64,000 nucleotides of DNA, from contig CAZVYG010000019.1 of assembly GCA_964631605.1 (NCBI GenBank), positions 1-64,000 of the forward strand, written 5' to 3'. The position numbers and the translations under genes are program-made. This DNA is from JARKQH01 sp964631605. GTDB taxonomy: Bacteria > Verrucomicrobiota > Verrucomicrobiia > Limisphaerales > UBA8199. Shown one piece after another: positions 21,501 to 29,293 of the stretch (position 1 is its first letter; each line of letters opens with the position of its first letter). The notes under the pieces were generated by a model. The model did not search any database, was not told the origin of the DNA, and saw only the letters and a program-made list of their open reading frames with translations.

Positions 21501-21633
21501 GCAGTCCTTTGCGGACGGCGTCCTCGACAGCCTTCCATTGCGAGTCCCGGTTTGCTGCCATGGCCGAGGGGATACACAAAAGGAAAAGGGCGACAAGCCC
21601 AATGATCTGGTTCATAGCGTTCACACGTTTCAC
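15547..21633 (-). CDS. Bacterial alpha-2-macroglobulin family protein with thioester motif
   Basis: 2028 residues, longer than the roughly 1650 of E. coli YfhM. The order is: signal peptide (cut near SAMA), an N-terminal helical extension of about 350 residues, MG-type domains including the MG2 signature FTDRALYRPGQT and the VEEYKRPKFEV strand, the A2M domain (ETAFFFPHL, TQWRFMGFAHD), then the thioester motif ECSEQ with C1479 and Q1482, followed by the alpha/alpha-toroid complement-like domain. Thioester A2Ms trap attacking proteases in the periplasm. The usual partner PBP1C is not adjacent. The GTG at 21633 gives a basic signal-peptide start; in-frame ATG 21615 is the alternative. Confidence 0.92.
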   Translation of the reverse strand: MKRVNAMNQIIGLVALFLLCIPSAMAANRDSQWKAVEDAVRKGLPKTAITNLEPIIQAALKEKAYAEAAKAIGQKISLEGNIEGNKPEEKIIRLEAEIAKAPKELAPVLDTLLAHWYWHYFQQNRWRFLQRSATAQAPGRDFTTWDLPRLFAEIDKQFQKALAAEKVLKATPVGDWDALLVKGTMPDSYRPTLYDFIAWEALDFYTSGEQAATKAQGAFELSAESPIFSTTSEFLAWKLPSETTPLVRAICLYQDLLRFHQNDPAPRLAFAAADLERLTWGWNAAFGEDKNARYKAALDRFIAEHADFDITALALERKALVLQQDGDLVEARKTALRGAELFPNSPGAKLCRNLVTEIEAKSSTLTTERVWNAPWPKLTVRYRNLTHVYFRAIPYDWEVFLQKRHNRPEHLNQQERKEVLAKAPALEWSEALPPTLDYKERTFAATAPGNLKPGFYFIAASHDPKFGENDNVVSLADVWVSDLSLVTRQRAGRLEGFVLHARSGEPITGAKVFVWHLDNNGNRVADPTLTTDGDGFFSMKPGQNRGYLFLARFQDQSLASADDLWGSGREPEQPQPRAQTVFFTDRALYRPGQTIHYKGICLWVDQAKDNYETLKRESLTVVFQDVNGKEIARQKHQANDYGSFSGSFTAPRDRLLGQMAITVVEGRAVGLTHFRVEEYKRPKFEVVLDAPKTAPKLNEKVSLTGRATSYTGAAVDGADVRYRVVREVRMPWWWGWWRGGFQGGDSQEIAHGRVTTGTDGSFTIEFLAKPDPKVPGKDEPTFVYSITADVTDSAGETRSDSRSVRVGYTALEATLSAAAWQVEREPVGLKISTRTLDGEPQVAEGSVKIHELIAPATVRRLPIGGEDGNLDGRPDDNQSDPSQWPLGKVVAEKGFTTSTNGAADLAFTLKAGAYRAVLETQDRFGKKVTGMLQLNVLNPEAAALNIRIAHLLAAPRWDDLQPGDQFMALWGTGYDQGRAFIEIEHQHKMLKRFWTSPGRTQQQITLAVTEALRGGFTLHVTQVRENRSYLVSRRVEVPWKNKELELKWEHFLSKLQPGQKETWTAVITPRISAGADAPEKLAAEMVATLYDASLDAFAAHSWPRQFRVFRVDHSTANSQYANQPKGFQHSFGSWARSYESVLITYRSFPPDLTENLWRFGWPNRRYGLARSRGVDAYLAEDKIVGDVAAMPMAAPPPAAAALELADAGIAGKVGASKEVALLTALPGAAKSEAPAGPKPDLSQVAARKNLNETAFFFPHLTTDSNGVVRMTFTMPEALTQWRFMGFAHDRLVRSGFLQAEAVTRKDLMAQPNPPRFLREGDTVEFTVKVSNQSDKPQRGRVRLTFNDALTAQSADKHLGNTKTDQAFDIPARESRSFSWRISVPDGCGFLTYKAVAATDALSDGEEGAVPVLSRRILVRESLPLPIRGPATKKFEFTKLLKSGGSRTLQHQGLTVQMVSNPAWYAVLALPYLMEYPYECSEQVFNRFYANSLARAIANSDPKIARVFEQWRNTPALDSPLEKNQDLKSVMLEETPWLRDAQNESQARRNVGILFDINRLDSEMGRTLQKLTEMQLEDGSWPWFPGGPGNDYITLYITTGFGRLRHLKVDVGVEPAIRSLNRLDGWMHEHYERIQRRADPDQYVPSSTDALYLYGRSFFLRDLPVNPRHKPAVEFFLAQARKHWLKTNSRQTQGHLALALHRFAKANGTADSTPKSILASLKERSVSNEEMGMFWRDLELSWWWYRAPIETQALMIEAFDEVAQDPQAVEDCRVWLLKQKQTQDWKTTKATADAVYALLLRGRDILSSDALVELKLGGMDLTPGKRPAPKAGAATRPVEAGTGFYEVRFTGPEVKPKMGDITVKKTDPGVAWGSVHWQYLEDMTKVTPYEGTPLKLKKTLFIKSNTARGPVIEPVKGPVQVGDELVVRLELRTDRDMEYVHLKDQRGSGTEPVNVLSRYKYQDGLAYYESTRDTASHFFVDYLPKGVYVFEYSTRVQLRGEYQTGVAEIQCMYAPEFNSHSESLPLKVR

Positions 21634-21983
21634 TTCCCTACATTAGACGGAACACCTCCATTTGTGCTCCCGAAAGACCCGCTGGCAAGCGCATAATCCC
21701 GGCTTCGCCCTGCGGGCGGCGGCGGGCGGGCCGGTATTCCGGTCGAGCCGTGATGGGGATGATGATCCATTTCACTCCTTGCCATCGGGCAAGGAGCCGC
21801 CGGGGGTTGGACCCGTTGCGCCGAGGCGAGGAGTTTTTCAAGCCAGCGCCGGAACGCCGCGGCCAGGCGCGGCAACACCCTTCCCCGAGCCAAACCCGGC
21901 GTCACGATAAAATGGGCTTGCCTTGCAGAAACCTCGCCGTAACCTGTAATCCGAGGTCAGTAGGATGAAAGGAAATCTGTCAG
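21634..21983. other. Intergenic region between the A2M gene and the CRISPR operon, with a hairpin
   Basis: 350 bp with no supportable gene. It holds the divergent promoters of the A2M gene and the cmr operon. A perfect 9-bp inverted repeat, CTCCTTGCC (21774-21782) and GGCAAGGAG (21787-21795), encloses a four-base ATCG loop. No T-tract follows on either strand, so it is not a standard terminator. The Cmr2 ribosome site is probably the AAAGGAAA run near 21968. Confidence 0.5.
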
Positions 21984-24587
21984 ATGGTTAACTGGAAACA
22001 CAAGCTCCTGGCTTTTCTTCACGATCCACCCCACAAGCCGGCTCGCATCGCAGAGCATGAGCAGCAGCGAGAGTCTTTTCTGAACCGTTGCGGGCTTTCG
22101 CCTGAAGCGTTCAGAGACTTCGAGCGGGCAAGTGACTGGCAGGCTGCGGCTGCAGACCGGTTGATTTTTCCCGACCCGGCAAAATCCAAGCTGCGCGTGG
22201 ACTGGAAAGAGACTTGGATGGAGTTTCGGCACCCGTTGGGCGGGGGCGTGCTGAATCCCAGCACCTTCCCCCCAACCGCCGCCAAGCTGGAGGAAGAGCT
22301 GACCAGCGCCCTGGATGCGGTTGCGCTTCCCGACCCGGAAGACTGGCAACGGAAGTTTATCGCTGCCTGGCGGCTCTGGCCCGAGCTTGCAGCCCGTGAA
22401 CGCAACCCGCACCTGGCCTACTTGGTGGCAGATACGCGGATTCCAGATCATACACTCTGGCACCACAACAGCCTCGCGGCGGCATTTGCGGTGTGTGGCG
22501 GAAAACCAGCTTTCCTAATGTTCCAGATTGGACCGGTTCAGGAATTCATCAGCCAAGCCCGAAGCACATTGGACCTTTGGTCCGGCAGCTACCTGCTGAG
22601 CTTTCTGGTCGCGGAGGCGATGCTGGCCATCGCGACGGAAATCGGACCTGACACCATCGTATTTCCGCAGCTTCGCGGAGCACCCCTGGCGGACTATTAC
22701 TGGTGGAAGCATGGGTTTCTTGGCGCCGAGCAGAGGCTCCGAAGCAGTCACCCGAACGAGTTGCTCACACCTAACCTTCCAAATCGTTTCTTGGTGCTGG
22801 CGCCTGCAGCTCAATGCGAACAATTGGCGTTGCAGGCGGAGGCGAAAGTGCGGGAAACTTGGGGCATCATTGAGTCGCGGGTGAGGGCGTTCATCGCAGA
22901 AAAGGTTGGAAAGTCTCTGCCAGGCTGGGACTCGCACTGGGACTCTCAAGTCCGCCGGTTCCCAGTGGTGGACTGGGTCGTCCATGCCTGGACCGAAGCT
23001 AGAACGGCCATGGAGAATGCCTCCAAGGGGGTGCCGCCACTCCACGGAGGCTGGGAGAAACACCCTCTCAAGCTGGCGGCCAGATGGGCTGAAGAGTTTA
23101 TTCCCTCGGGGGAACGAGAGGACTACGGGCCTTGCTCCAATTCGGCATTCGCCTGGGCATTGCACTTCGCGACAACGGATTGGAAGTTTGCCGCCCGGAA
23201 AAATGCGCGCAGCTTTGCCCCGTGGCACTTGGCAGGAGCTCCCGTTGCGGACGGAGTGCCAAAAGACCATTTGGATGGGCAAAACGAGGTGTTGGGCGGC
23301 CCGGACCATGAGCGGTTCTGGCAAAGACTGCGCGAGGTTTGCCCCGGCAAGTTCAAAGGCTCCCAATTGTATGGAGCCATTACGGTGATTAAACGACTGT
23401 GGTCGGAGGCCTACTTGCACGACACCCTCGAATGGGAGACCTGGCGACCGGACTTCAGTTCAGTCCCGGAGATCGCCCAAATCGAGAAGGCGATTTCCGC
23501 CGATGCTAACGGCGGGGTGAATTATTACGCGGTTTTGCACATGGACGGTGATAACGTGGGGCAGTGGGTTAGCGGGGCGAAGGCTGCGCCCCTGGTGAAC
23601 AGTCTTGCGCAACAGGCACAGGACTACTTCAGAGCCAAGTGGCCGCAAACCGCGGACGCGCTGCCATCAGCGGACAAAGTCCCGCGACCCCTATCGCCGG
23701 GGTATCATGCCGCATTTTCAGAGGCTCTGGCTAATTTCAGCCTCTATTGTGCCGGTCCCATCGTCGCTGAGTTTGGCGGCCAACTGATTTACGCCGGCGG
23801 CGACGACGTTCTGGCCATGACCCCCGCTGCAACAGCTCTCGATTGTGCCCAGGCACTCCAGTTGGCTTTTCGGGGTCTGCATCCAGACTCGCCTGAAGCC
23901 GCGGCCTCGATCCGGGCCAAAGAAGCCTTGAAGCGACTGTTCCTTTATCCGGCAGACTGGAGGAGGCATCCTGCCGGTTTCCTCACGCTCAATCCAGCAG
24001 CCGGTGCTGTGGGAAGGGCCGCCCACCTCAAACCCAATTGGCCTTTGATGCTCATGGGGCCGCGCGCCACGGTGTCGGTGGGGGTGGCGATCGGCCACGT
24101 CCATTCACCCATGCAGGAGACCATCCAAGCCGCTCGCGACGCGGAGGCCATGGCCAAGAGCATTTCTGGCAAGGCCGCTTTCTCGCTGCGAATCCTGAAG
24201 CGATCGGGAGAGGAAGTCGGGTTTACGGCCCGCTGGGCTGATCGGACCGTCGCGATTTGGGGGGACCTTGAATCAAAGGCCCATGGCCCAAGCCGCCGTT
24301 TTGCCCATCGTTACGCGTCGCTCGTTAAGAACCTCGTCATCATCGGGGGAAGCGAAACGGGAGCGCGTTACGCGGAGTCGTGGGACCCCGTGCTCAAGGA
24401 TGCGGCTGTGGCCGAGCTTCGGCACGTGCTTCGCAGGCAGTGCGGCTGCAACCATTCCGAGGCCGCTGAGTTGGCGGAGTGTTGGTGTTCAGGTCTCATC
24501 GAGGCGTTGCCACCTCGTGACTTTCTGCACTTCTGGCTTGCCTGGGCCTTCATGGACCGTATTGGAACCTCTGAAGTCACCTCATAA
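21984..24587 (+). CDS. cmr2: Cas10/Cmr2, signalling subunit of type III-B CRISPR complex
   Basis: 867 residues. The N-terminal HD-type motif FLHDPPHKP (H13-D14) is characteristic of Cmr2. A first palm-like segment contains MDGDNVGQW near residue 520. The second palm carries the GGDD motif at residues 605-608 (YAGGDDVLAM). An intact GGDD implies synthesis of cyclic oligoadenylate from ATP when the complex binds target RNA, and an intact HD implies possible ssDNA cleavage. This is family knowledge and not demonstrated here. It is the first gene of a six-gene cmr operon; cmr3 starts two bases after its stop. The CARF proteins encoded from 30518 onward are the expected receivers of the signal. 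Confidence 0.96.
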   Translation: MVNWKHKLLAFLHDPPHKPARIAEHEQQRESFLNRCGLSPEAFRDFERASDWQAAAADRLIFPDPAKSKLRVDWKETWMEFRHPLGGGVLNPSTFPPTAAKLEEELTSALDAVALPDPEDWQRKFIAAWRLWPELAARERNPHLAYLVADTRIPDHTLWHHNSLAAAFAVCGGKPAFLMFQIGPVQEFISQARSTLDLWSGSYLLSFLVAEAMLAIATEIGPDTIVFPQLRGAPLADYYWWKHGFLGAEQRLRSSHPNELLTPNLPNRFLVLAPAAQCEQLALQAEAKVRETWGIIESRVRAFIAEKVGKSLPGWDSHWDSQVRRFPVVDWVVHAWTEARTAMENASKGVPPLHGGWEKHPLKLAARWAEEFIPSGEREDYGPCSNSAFAWALHFATTDWKFAARKNARSFAPWHLAGAPVADGVPKDHLDGQNEVLGGPDHERFWQRLREVCPGKFKGSQLYGAITVIKRLWSEAYLHDTLEWETWRPDFSSVPEIAQIEKAISADANGGVNYYAVLHMDGDNVGQWVSGAKAAPLVNSLAQQAQDYFRAKWPQTADALPSADKVPRPLSPGYHAAFSEALANFSLYCAGPIVAEFGGQLIYAGGDDVLAMTPAATALDCAQALQLAFRGLHPDSPEAAASIRAKEALKRLFLYPADWRRHPAGFLTLNPAAGAVGRAAHLKPNWPLMLMGPRATVSVGVAIGHVHSPMQETIQAARDAEAMAKSISGKAAFSLRILKRSGEEVGFTARWADRTVAIWGDLESKAHGPSRRFAHRYASLVKNLVIIGGSETGARYAESWDPVLKDAAVAELRHVLRRQCGCNHSEAAELAECWCSGLIEALPPRDFLHFWLAWAFMDRIGTSEVTS

Positions 24588-24588
24588 G

Positions 24589-25960
24589 ATGATCAACGTA
24601 CTAATCGAGCCAACCGACGTTTTGTTCTTCCGTGATGCCGTCCCCATGTCCGCAGGACAAGGAACGGGCGCCGGGTGTCGAGTCCCTTTTCCCAGCACAA
24701 TTCATGAGGCGTTCCGTGCCAGCCTGCTTCGCGCCAACAACGGTCTGGTCCACTCCAAGAGGGAGGAGGGGCGTCCCTCACAGGCAGCCCGCAAGGGCAA
24801 CTGGCACGGTGATGGGCACGATGGCAAGACTTTCATCGCTTCCCGGGCGTTCCGATCGCTTCAGAGCGTGGGCCCGTTTCCTTGGCGAACCGCGAAGGGT
24901 TTGCTGTTGCCTGTGCCCCGCGACGCGCTGACGGCGCCATCGGGGGAGGAATTGTGCTGCTTCCAACTCCTGTACGACCGATCCGCAGCCGCGCCGAAAG
25001 ATGCGACGCGCCCATTTACCTATCGCGCCCCCTGCCTGCCGGTGGCCGTGACCCCCCCCGACAAGCGTGCGCGGCTGGACGGGTGGTGGACTGTTGCACA
25101 GATGCGGGACTACCTTGAGGGACCCGAGGCGGGCATTTGCAGGGACTTCCGGCCCGTTCAGACCAACAGCCTTTGGGTGTCCGAACACCGAATCGGGGTG
25201 GAGATTGACCCGGCAAAATTCGCGGCCACGGAAGGACAGCTTTATGCCGGCAGTTTCTTGCGGCCAGCCAATGAGACACGATTTGCGGTCCAACTCCGCC
25301 TCGGGGATCCGGCAGCCACCGCCAATGGCGAGGACGAAAAGCTTCGCCGCTTGGATTGGCTGTTGCTGGGAGGCGAGTTCCGCCTGGCCCGAGTTTGGCA
25401 CGAGCCTGCGGGCGCACCGCAAATCCCCAAAGAGTTCAACCGTCTCAAAGCGGTGCCCCCTTCACCCTCGCATTCCGGCCCGGCGCTGCTCAAATGGGTG
25501 CTGCTGACTCCAGCCATCTTTTCTCAGGGCAGTCTTCCGGGGTGGTGCGTGGACACGTGTTCGAACCGCCCTGGAGGGCCCTTTCCGGTCGGTCGGGTTT
25601 GTTTTGACCTTCCTGGCCGAGCTTGCCTCGTTTCCTGGTGTCTCGGCAAGCCACGGCCAGTGTCAGGATGGGACGTGGTGGAAGGCCGGGCAAAACCAAC
25701 TCTTTTGGCGGTTCCGGAGGGCAGCGTCTATTATTTCTTGTGCGAAGACGGTCCCACGGCCGCCGCTCTGGCGCAGAAACTTCACTGGCAACCCCGCTCG
25801 GATTTCTACGGCGAAAAAGGCTGCGGCTACGGCGTAGTGAGCTTCCGGGTCGGCATGCACCAATCTTCCGCGCCGCTGGAAGCTCTGGCCGGNNNNNNNN
25901 NNCCGCCGGGTCGGCATGCGAGGCGGGCGGGAAGCTCTGGCCGGCGAGGTTTTCGTATGA
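24589..25960 (+). CDS. cmr3: Cmr3 (RAMP), interrupted by an assembly gap
   Basis: Cmr3 is the Cas5-like RAMP that caps the crRNA 5' handle next to Cas10. Family features are the N-terminal IEPTDVLFFRDAVPMSAG, the VPFPSTIHEAFRASLL region, and GEKGCGYGVVSF near the end. Ten Ns interrupt the 3' end at 25893. Sequence after the gap repeats 14- and 15-nt blocks from before it. If the duplicated part is collapsed, the frame reads through EALAGEVFV to the TGA at 25958-25960, giving about 439 residues. Read literally, the frame shifts at the Ns. I therefore place the end at 25960 with reduced certainty. The start ATG lies two bases after the cmr2 stop. Confidence 0.9.
25893..25902. other. Assembly gap (10 N) with duplicated flanks
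   Basis: Ten Ns. The block CCGGGTCGGCATGC occurs at 25845-25858 and again at 25906-25919. The block GGAAGCTCTGGCCGG occurs at 25878-25892 and again at 25930-25944, with different sequence between the two blocks in each copy. The pattern suggests overlapping contig ends that were not merged, or two strain variants. Confidence 0.85.
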
Positions 25961-26008
25961 ACACGCTCTTCCCACCCCAAACAATTCATGCACTCCTAAA
26001 ACCAACCT

Positions 26009-26962
26009 ATGACTCACAACATTAAACGACACCTGTTGACTCTTTACACGCGCACGCCCTTGCATGTCGGGTCGGGCACCTCGGTGGATGTGGTGGACCT
26101 GCCCATTATGCGCGAGCGCATTACCGGATTCCCGGTCATTCCCAGCAGCAGTCTCAAAGGCGTCCTGCTCCAGCGTGCCCGGGAGGTTTTTGACGACGGA
26201 AAACACGCGCGCGCCAGCAGCATCCCGGAAGAGGCCAAGGTGCTCTTCGGCGCGGCCGAAACCTTCGTTGACGGCGACAGCAAGAAACAGGTCAGCCATG
26301 CCGGCTGTGTTCAGATCATGGAGGGCAAGATCCTCGCCTTCCCGGTCCGCTCGCTGGCGGGGTGCTTTGCTTGGCTGACCTGTCCGGCGGTGCTGGCCCG
26401 CTTCCAGCGGGACACGGGTCTAAAGTTCGACGTCCCGCAACCACCCCCAGATCACGCGGTGGTTCCTGGTGATTCAACGCTCACGATTTCGGGCCAGGCG
26501 CAGGTGGTACTGGAAGAATATGCGCTCCCCACGCAACCGACTGACGGCGCAAAGGCAAAGGCTGTCGCGGACAAGTTGAAAGCTGTCTGCGCCGACCCGC
26601 TTTGGTCGGAATCCTTGGGCAAACGCTTGGCCGTGCTGAATGACGAGAACTTTCAGCACTTCGTCACAACCTGCACCGAGGTCGTCACGCGCATCAAGAT
26701 TGACCCGGCTTCCCGCACGGTTGCCGGCACAGCCCTGTTCAATCAGGAAAACGTCCCCTCCGAGGCTCTGTTTTACTCCGTGCTTACGGTCTTGGCGCCT
26801 CACCGGGAGGTCGGTTCCGCCGATTTCGACCCCAACGAGAAACTTGCTGTGGTCTTGCCCGACGGAAAAGACTCGAACAAGCAACCGCTCATCCTTCAGA
26901 TCGGCGGCGACGAAACGACCGGCCACGGACTTTGCGAAGCCAAACGCGAGGAATTGATATGA
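26009..26962 (+). CDS. cmr4: Cmr4 (RAMP backbone, target-RNA nuclease)
   Basis: 317 residues, the Cas7-like backbone subunit present in several copies per complex. The N-terminal HVGSGTSVDVVDLPIMRE segment contains the conserved Asp (D30) that matches the catalytic residue of characterised Cmr4 proteins, which cut target RNA every six nucleotides. SSLKGVLLQRAR is the typical RAMP helix. Its stop overlaps the cmr5 start (ATGA), indicating translational coupling. The start ATG at 26009 is 48 bp after the inferred cmr3 stop. Confidence 0.95.
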   Translation: MTHNIKRHLLTLYTRTPLHVGSGTSVDVVDLPIMRERITGFPVIPSSSLKGVLLQRAREVFDDGKHARASSIPEEAKVLFGAAETFVDGDSKKQVSHAGCVQIMEGKILAFPVRSLAGCFAWLTCPAVLARFQRDTGLKFDVPQPPPDHAVVPGDSTLTISGQAQVVLEEYALPTQPTDGAKAKAVADKLKAVCADPLWSESLGKRLAVLNDENFQHFVTTCTEVVTRIKIDPASRTVAGTALFNQENVPSEALFYSVLTVLAPHREVGSADFDPNEKLAVVLPDGKDSNKQPLILQIGGDETTGHGLCEAKREELI

Positions 26963-27327
26963 AAACGCAAACACTTGCTCAACGCCGAGCGGCGGTTGCC
27001 CTCCGCTGGAAAGACAAGGACTTCGGAGGCAAGAACGAGGGGAATGTAGTCAGCGGCTTCCCGATGCTCGTCAGAACCGATGGGCTGCTTGCAGCGCTGG
27101 CTTATGCAGTGGAGCTGAAAGAGGACACTAAAACGCCCAAAAACCAGGGCGAGTCCGAGATTGCGCACGCACTCATGGAGCACCTGAAGAGCGAGGGAAT
27201 CCTCAGGCAGGCGAAGACTCCACGGGATATGGTCGAGGAGCTGGCCAAGGCCGACGCCTCGCAACTGCGCCGCGCCACCGCCGAGGCCCTGGCCTTTCTG
27301 AACTACCTTAAACGTTTCGTCGCCTAA
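26959..27327 (+). CDS. cmr5: Cmr5, small subunit of type III-B complex
   Basis: 122 residues, a small mainly helical protein beginning MKTQTLAQRRAAVAL. Cmr5 subunits form the inner filament next to the Cmr4 backbone. Sequence identity in this family is low. The call rests on size, the A-R-R-A-A opening, the LKSEGILRQAKTPRDMVEEL segment region and position between cmr4 and cmr6. The start overlaps the cmr4 stop by four bases. Confidence 0.9.
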   Translation: MKTQTLAQRRAAVALRWKDKDFGGKNEGNVVSGFPMLVRTDGLLAALAYAVELKEDTKTPKNQGESEIAHALMEHLKSEGILRQAKTPRDMVEELAKADASQLRRATAEALAFLNYLKRFVA

Positions 27328-27332
27328 GTCCT

Positions 27333-28463
27333 ATGCTGGCAGTCACCACAACCGTAGCCGCGGCCCTCAAGAATGGCTGCGATGCCTGGCATCTGCGCCT
27401 CGACAAATTCAGCTTCCAACGTGACGGCGGGGCCACCGCCAAAACCGACACGCTTCAGGAGCTAATACGCTCTTACAACGACCACGCCACCGCTCATTTG
27501 GATGGCGCTTGTAGCTCGCTTCAGCGTTTTCTTGAGGTCCTTCAACAACACCATGGCAAGAGGTGTGCCGTGATCAAACTCGTCGCGGAGAGTCGCCTCC
27601 TCGTCCACCTGGGCCGCGCCGGCGTGTTGGAAAACGTTGGCCTTTGCGCGGACCGCACGACCGGTTTGCCGATGGTCCCTGGAACCGCGCTCAAAGGTGT
27701 CCTGAGCACTTGGGCTTGCTGGGAGGCCAACCAGCAATCCGACGGCTCGTTCAACGAAGGCGCCGCGTTTATTCAAACTCGAAAGGAGTTCCCCAACCAT
27801 CTCGCCCGGCGCGTCTTCGGCGACGATTCAGCAGATGGCTCCAAACACTCGGGGGACGTCATCTTTGTGGGCGGTTTTCCGGTGACGCCGCCGAAACTGG
27901 GCCTCGATATCGTCAACCCTCACCACGAAGCGGACGGATCGGACAGGACCAGGCTTACCCCCAGCTCGTTCCTCTGCGTTGAACCCGGCACCCAATGGCG
28001 CTTTGCGTTTTACGTTCGCCCTGGCGCCTTGGATCAAGAGAGCCTCATCCAAACCACAACAAGGTGGCTGACAGAAGCGTTGACCCAGATCGGCATCGGG
28101 GCCAAAACCGCTGCAGGTTACGGCCGTTTCCGAAAGCCGACAGCCCAGGACGAAGCAGCCGCCAAGGTGGCCGCAGAGCAAGCGGCAGAGGCCAAGCAAG
28201 CAGCGGCGGAGGCAGAGAGGAAACGGCAAGAACAGGCCAAGCAAAAGGCCGAGGCGGATAGGATTCTGAAGGCTGACTATACCGAAGCCAGCTTTAAGAA
28301 TGTCCTGCGCCTCGCAGAAAACAAAGGGGAATGGAACCAGCTTCAAGAAGAACTGAAACGGCTGCGAAAACCCGAAAATGCCAACTGGCTTCAGAAGTTC
28401 AAAGACTCCACCAAAGGCAAAGACTGGAGAGAACTCCGCAAACAGGACTGGTATCCGAAATGA
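27333..28463 (+). CDS. cmr6: Cmr6 (RAMP) with C-terminal coiled-coil extension
   Basis: 376 residues. The RAMP core (about 1-270) has ESRLLVHLGRAGVLENVGL, the MVPGTALKGVLSTW helix and the glycine-rich GIGAKTAAGYGRF loop near its end, all typical of Cmr6, the Cas7-like subunit at the 3' end of the crRNA. After residue 270 comes a highly charged Ala/Lys/Glu segment of about 40 residues, surely a long helix or coiled coil, and then about 60 residues ending KDWRELRKQDWYPK. This tail is not part of the minimal Cmr6 fold. The gene starts five bases after cmr5 and overlaps cmr1 by four. Confidence 0.93.
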   Translation: MLAVTTTVAAALKNGCDAWHLRLDKFSFQRDGGATAKTDTLQELIRSYNDHATAHLDGACSSLQRFLEVLQQHHGKRCAVIKLVAESRLLVHLGRAGVLENVGLCADRTTGLPMVPGTALKGVLSTWACWEANQQSDGSFNEGAAFIQTRKEFPNHLARRVFGDDSADGSKHSGDVIFVGGFPVTPPKLGLDIVNPHHEADGSDRTRLTPSSFLCVEPGTQWRFAFYVRPGALDQESLIQTTTRWLTEALTQIGIGAKTAAGYGRFRKPTAQDEAAAKVAAEQAAEAKQAAAEAERKRQEQAKQKAEADRILKADYTEASFKNVLRLAENKGEWNQLQEELKRLRKPENANWLQKFKDSTKGKDWRELRKQDWYPK

Positions 28464-29293
28464 ATCTCAAAACGATCAGCTTTCGCTTCAAGTTCCTTAC
28501 GCCCTGTTTCAGCGGCACTGCGGAGGGCAGAAAAGCCAACCACAGTGAGCTCCGCTTGCCACCCATTCGCGGTCACATCCGCTTCTGGCACCGCGCGGCC
28601 TTCGGCCTCGAATCCACAAACCGCATTTGGGGCAGCGCCAGCGGCGGGGAAGGCCATGGAAGCCGCGTGAGCCTCACAATTTCTGATAACTTGCCGCCGA
28701 GCCAGCAGCTCGCCCCTTTGCTGCCGCACAAGGACAAGAAAGAGGGCCGACGACCGGCCCTGCCACCGGGAACCAGGGCGGGCATTCAGCTCCAGCGGCT
28801 TCCCGGCTGCTCCCACGACGACTGGCGCTTGGCCGAGGATAGCGTCCGCCTGTGGCTGGTTGCGGGGACCTTGGGATGCCGCTCCAGTCGCGCGGCAGGG
28901 AGCGTCTGGCCCGAGGAAGATTGGGCTCCCGCCGACTCAACGCAACTCGCGAAATTACTGGCACCGCTCCTTAACAAAGGCTGGGCCGCTGCGCTGATTG
29001 GCTATAATGCGGAACATAATGAGGAAAATTATGGGGAACATACTTGGGAGCAACTGCGCGAAGCGGCCTCTGACACTCCGAAGGGGCCCGACGATCTCTT
29101 TGGCGGTGCACAGCCCCGAAAACCTTCGCCTGTAAGGTTCAAGGTGGTTGAACTGAAGACGGGCTTGTTCCTCATGGCCATCGCCCGGTCAATAGATCTG
29201 ATCCAGCGGGCTGAAAAGGCCTTGAATCACAAACCAAATCCACAGCGCTGGAGGGAGTTGGGACCATGGACAATACTGAGAGAGCCCGCTTAG
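28460..29293 (+). CDS. cmr1: Cmr1 (RAMP)
   Basis: 277 residues. The opening FRFKFLTPCFSGTAEG followed by LRLPPIRGHIRFWHRA is the Cmr1 signature. The subunit sits at the 3' end of the crRNA in type III-B complexes and helps with target capture. It overlaps the cmr6 stop (ATGA). The tail, after residue 200, is somewhat short compared with large Cmr1 proteins. The last 28 bases overlap the start of a small downstream ORF. It is the last recognised gene of the cmr operon. Confidence 0.92.
   Translation: MNLKTISFRFKFLTPCFSGTAEGRKANHSELRLPPIRGHIRFWHRAAFGLESTNRIWGSASGGEGHGSRVSLTISDNLPPSQQLAPLLPHKDKKEGRRPALPPGTRAGIQLQRLPGCSHDDWRLAEDSVRLWLVAGTLGCRSSRAAGSVWPEEDWAPADSTQLAKLLAPLLNKGWAAALIGYNAEHNEENYGEHTWEQLREAASDTPKGPDDLFGGAQPRKPSPVRFKVVELKTGLFLMAIARSIDLIQRAEKALNHKPNPQRWRELGPWTILREPA

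Noticed and set aside
18577..21696. 1039-codon open frame opposite the A2M gene
   Set aside because: Shadow of a high-GC gene. The A2M reading has full domain structure and the opposite frame has none.
25957..26025. 22-residue ORF between cmr3 and cmr4
   Set aside because: Too short, no ribosome site, no recognisable sequence; it only overlaps the inferred cmr3 stop.
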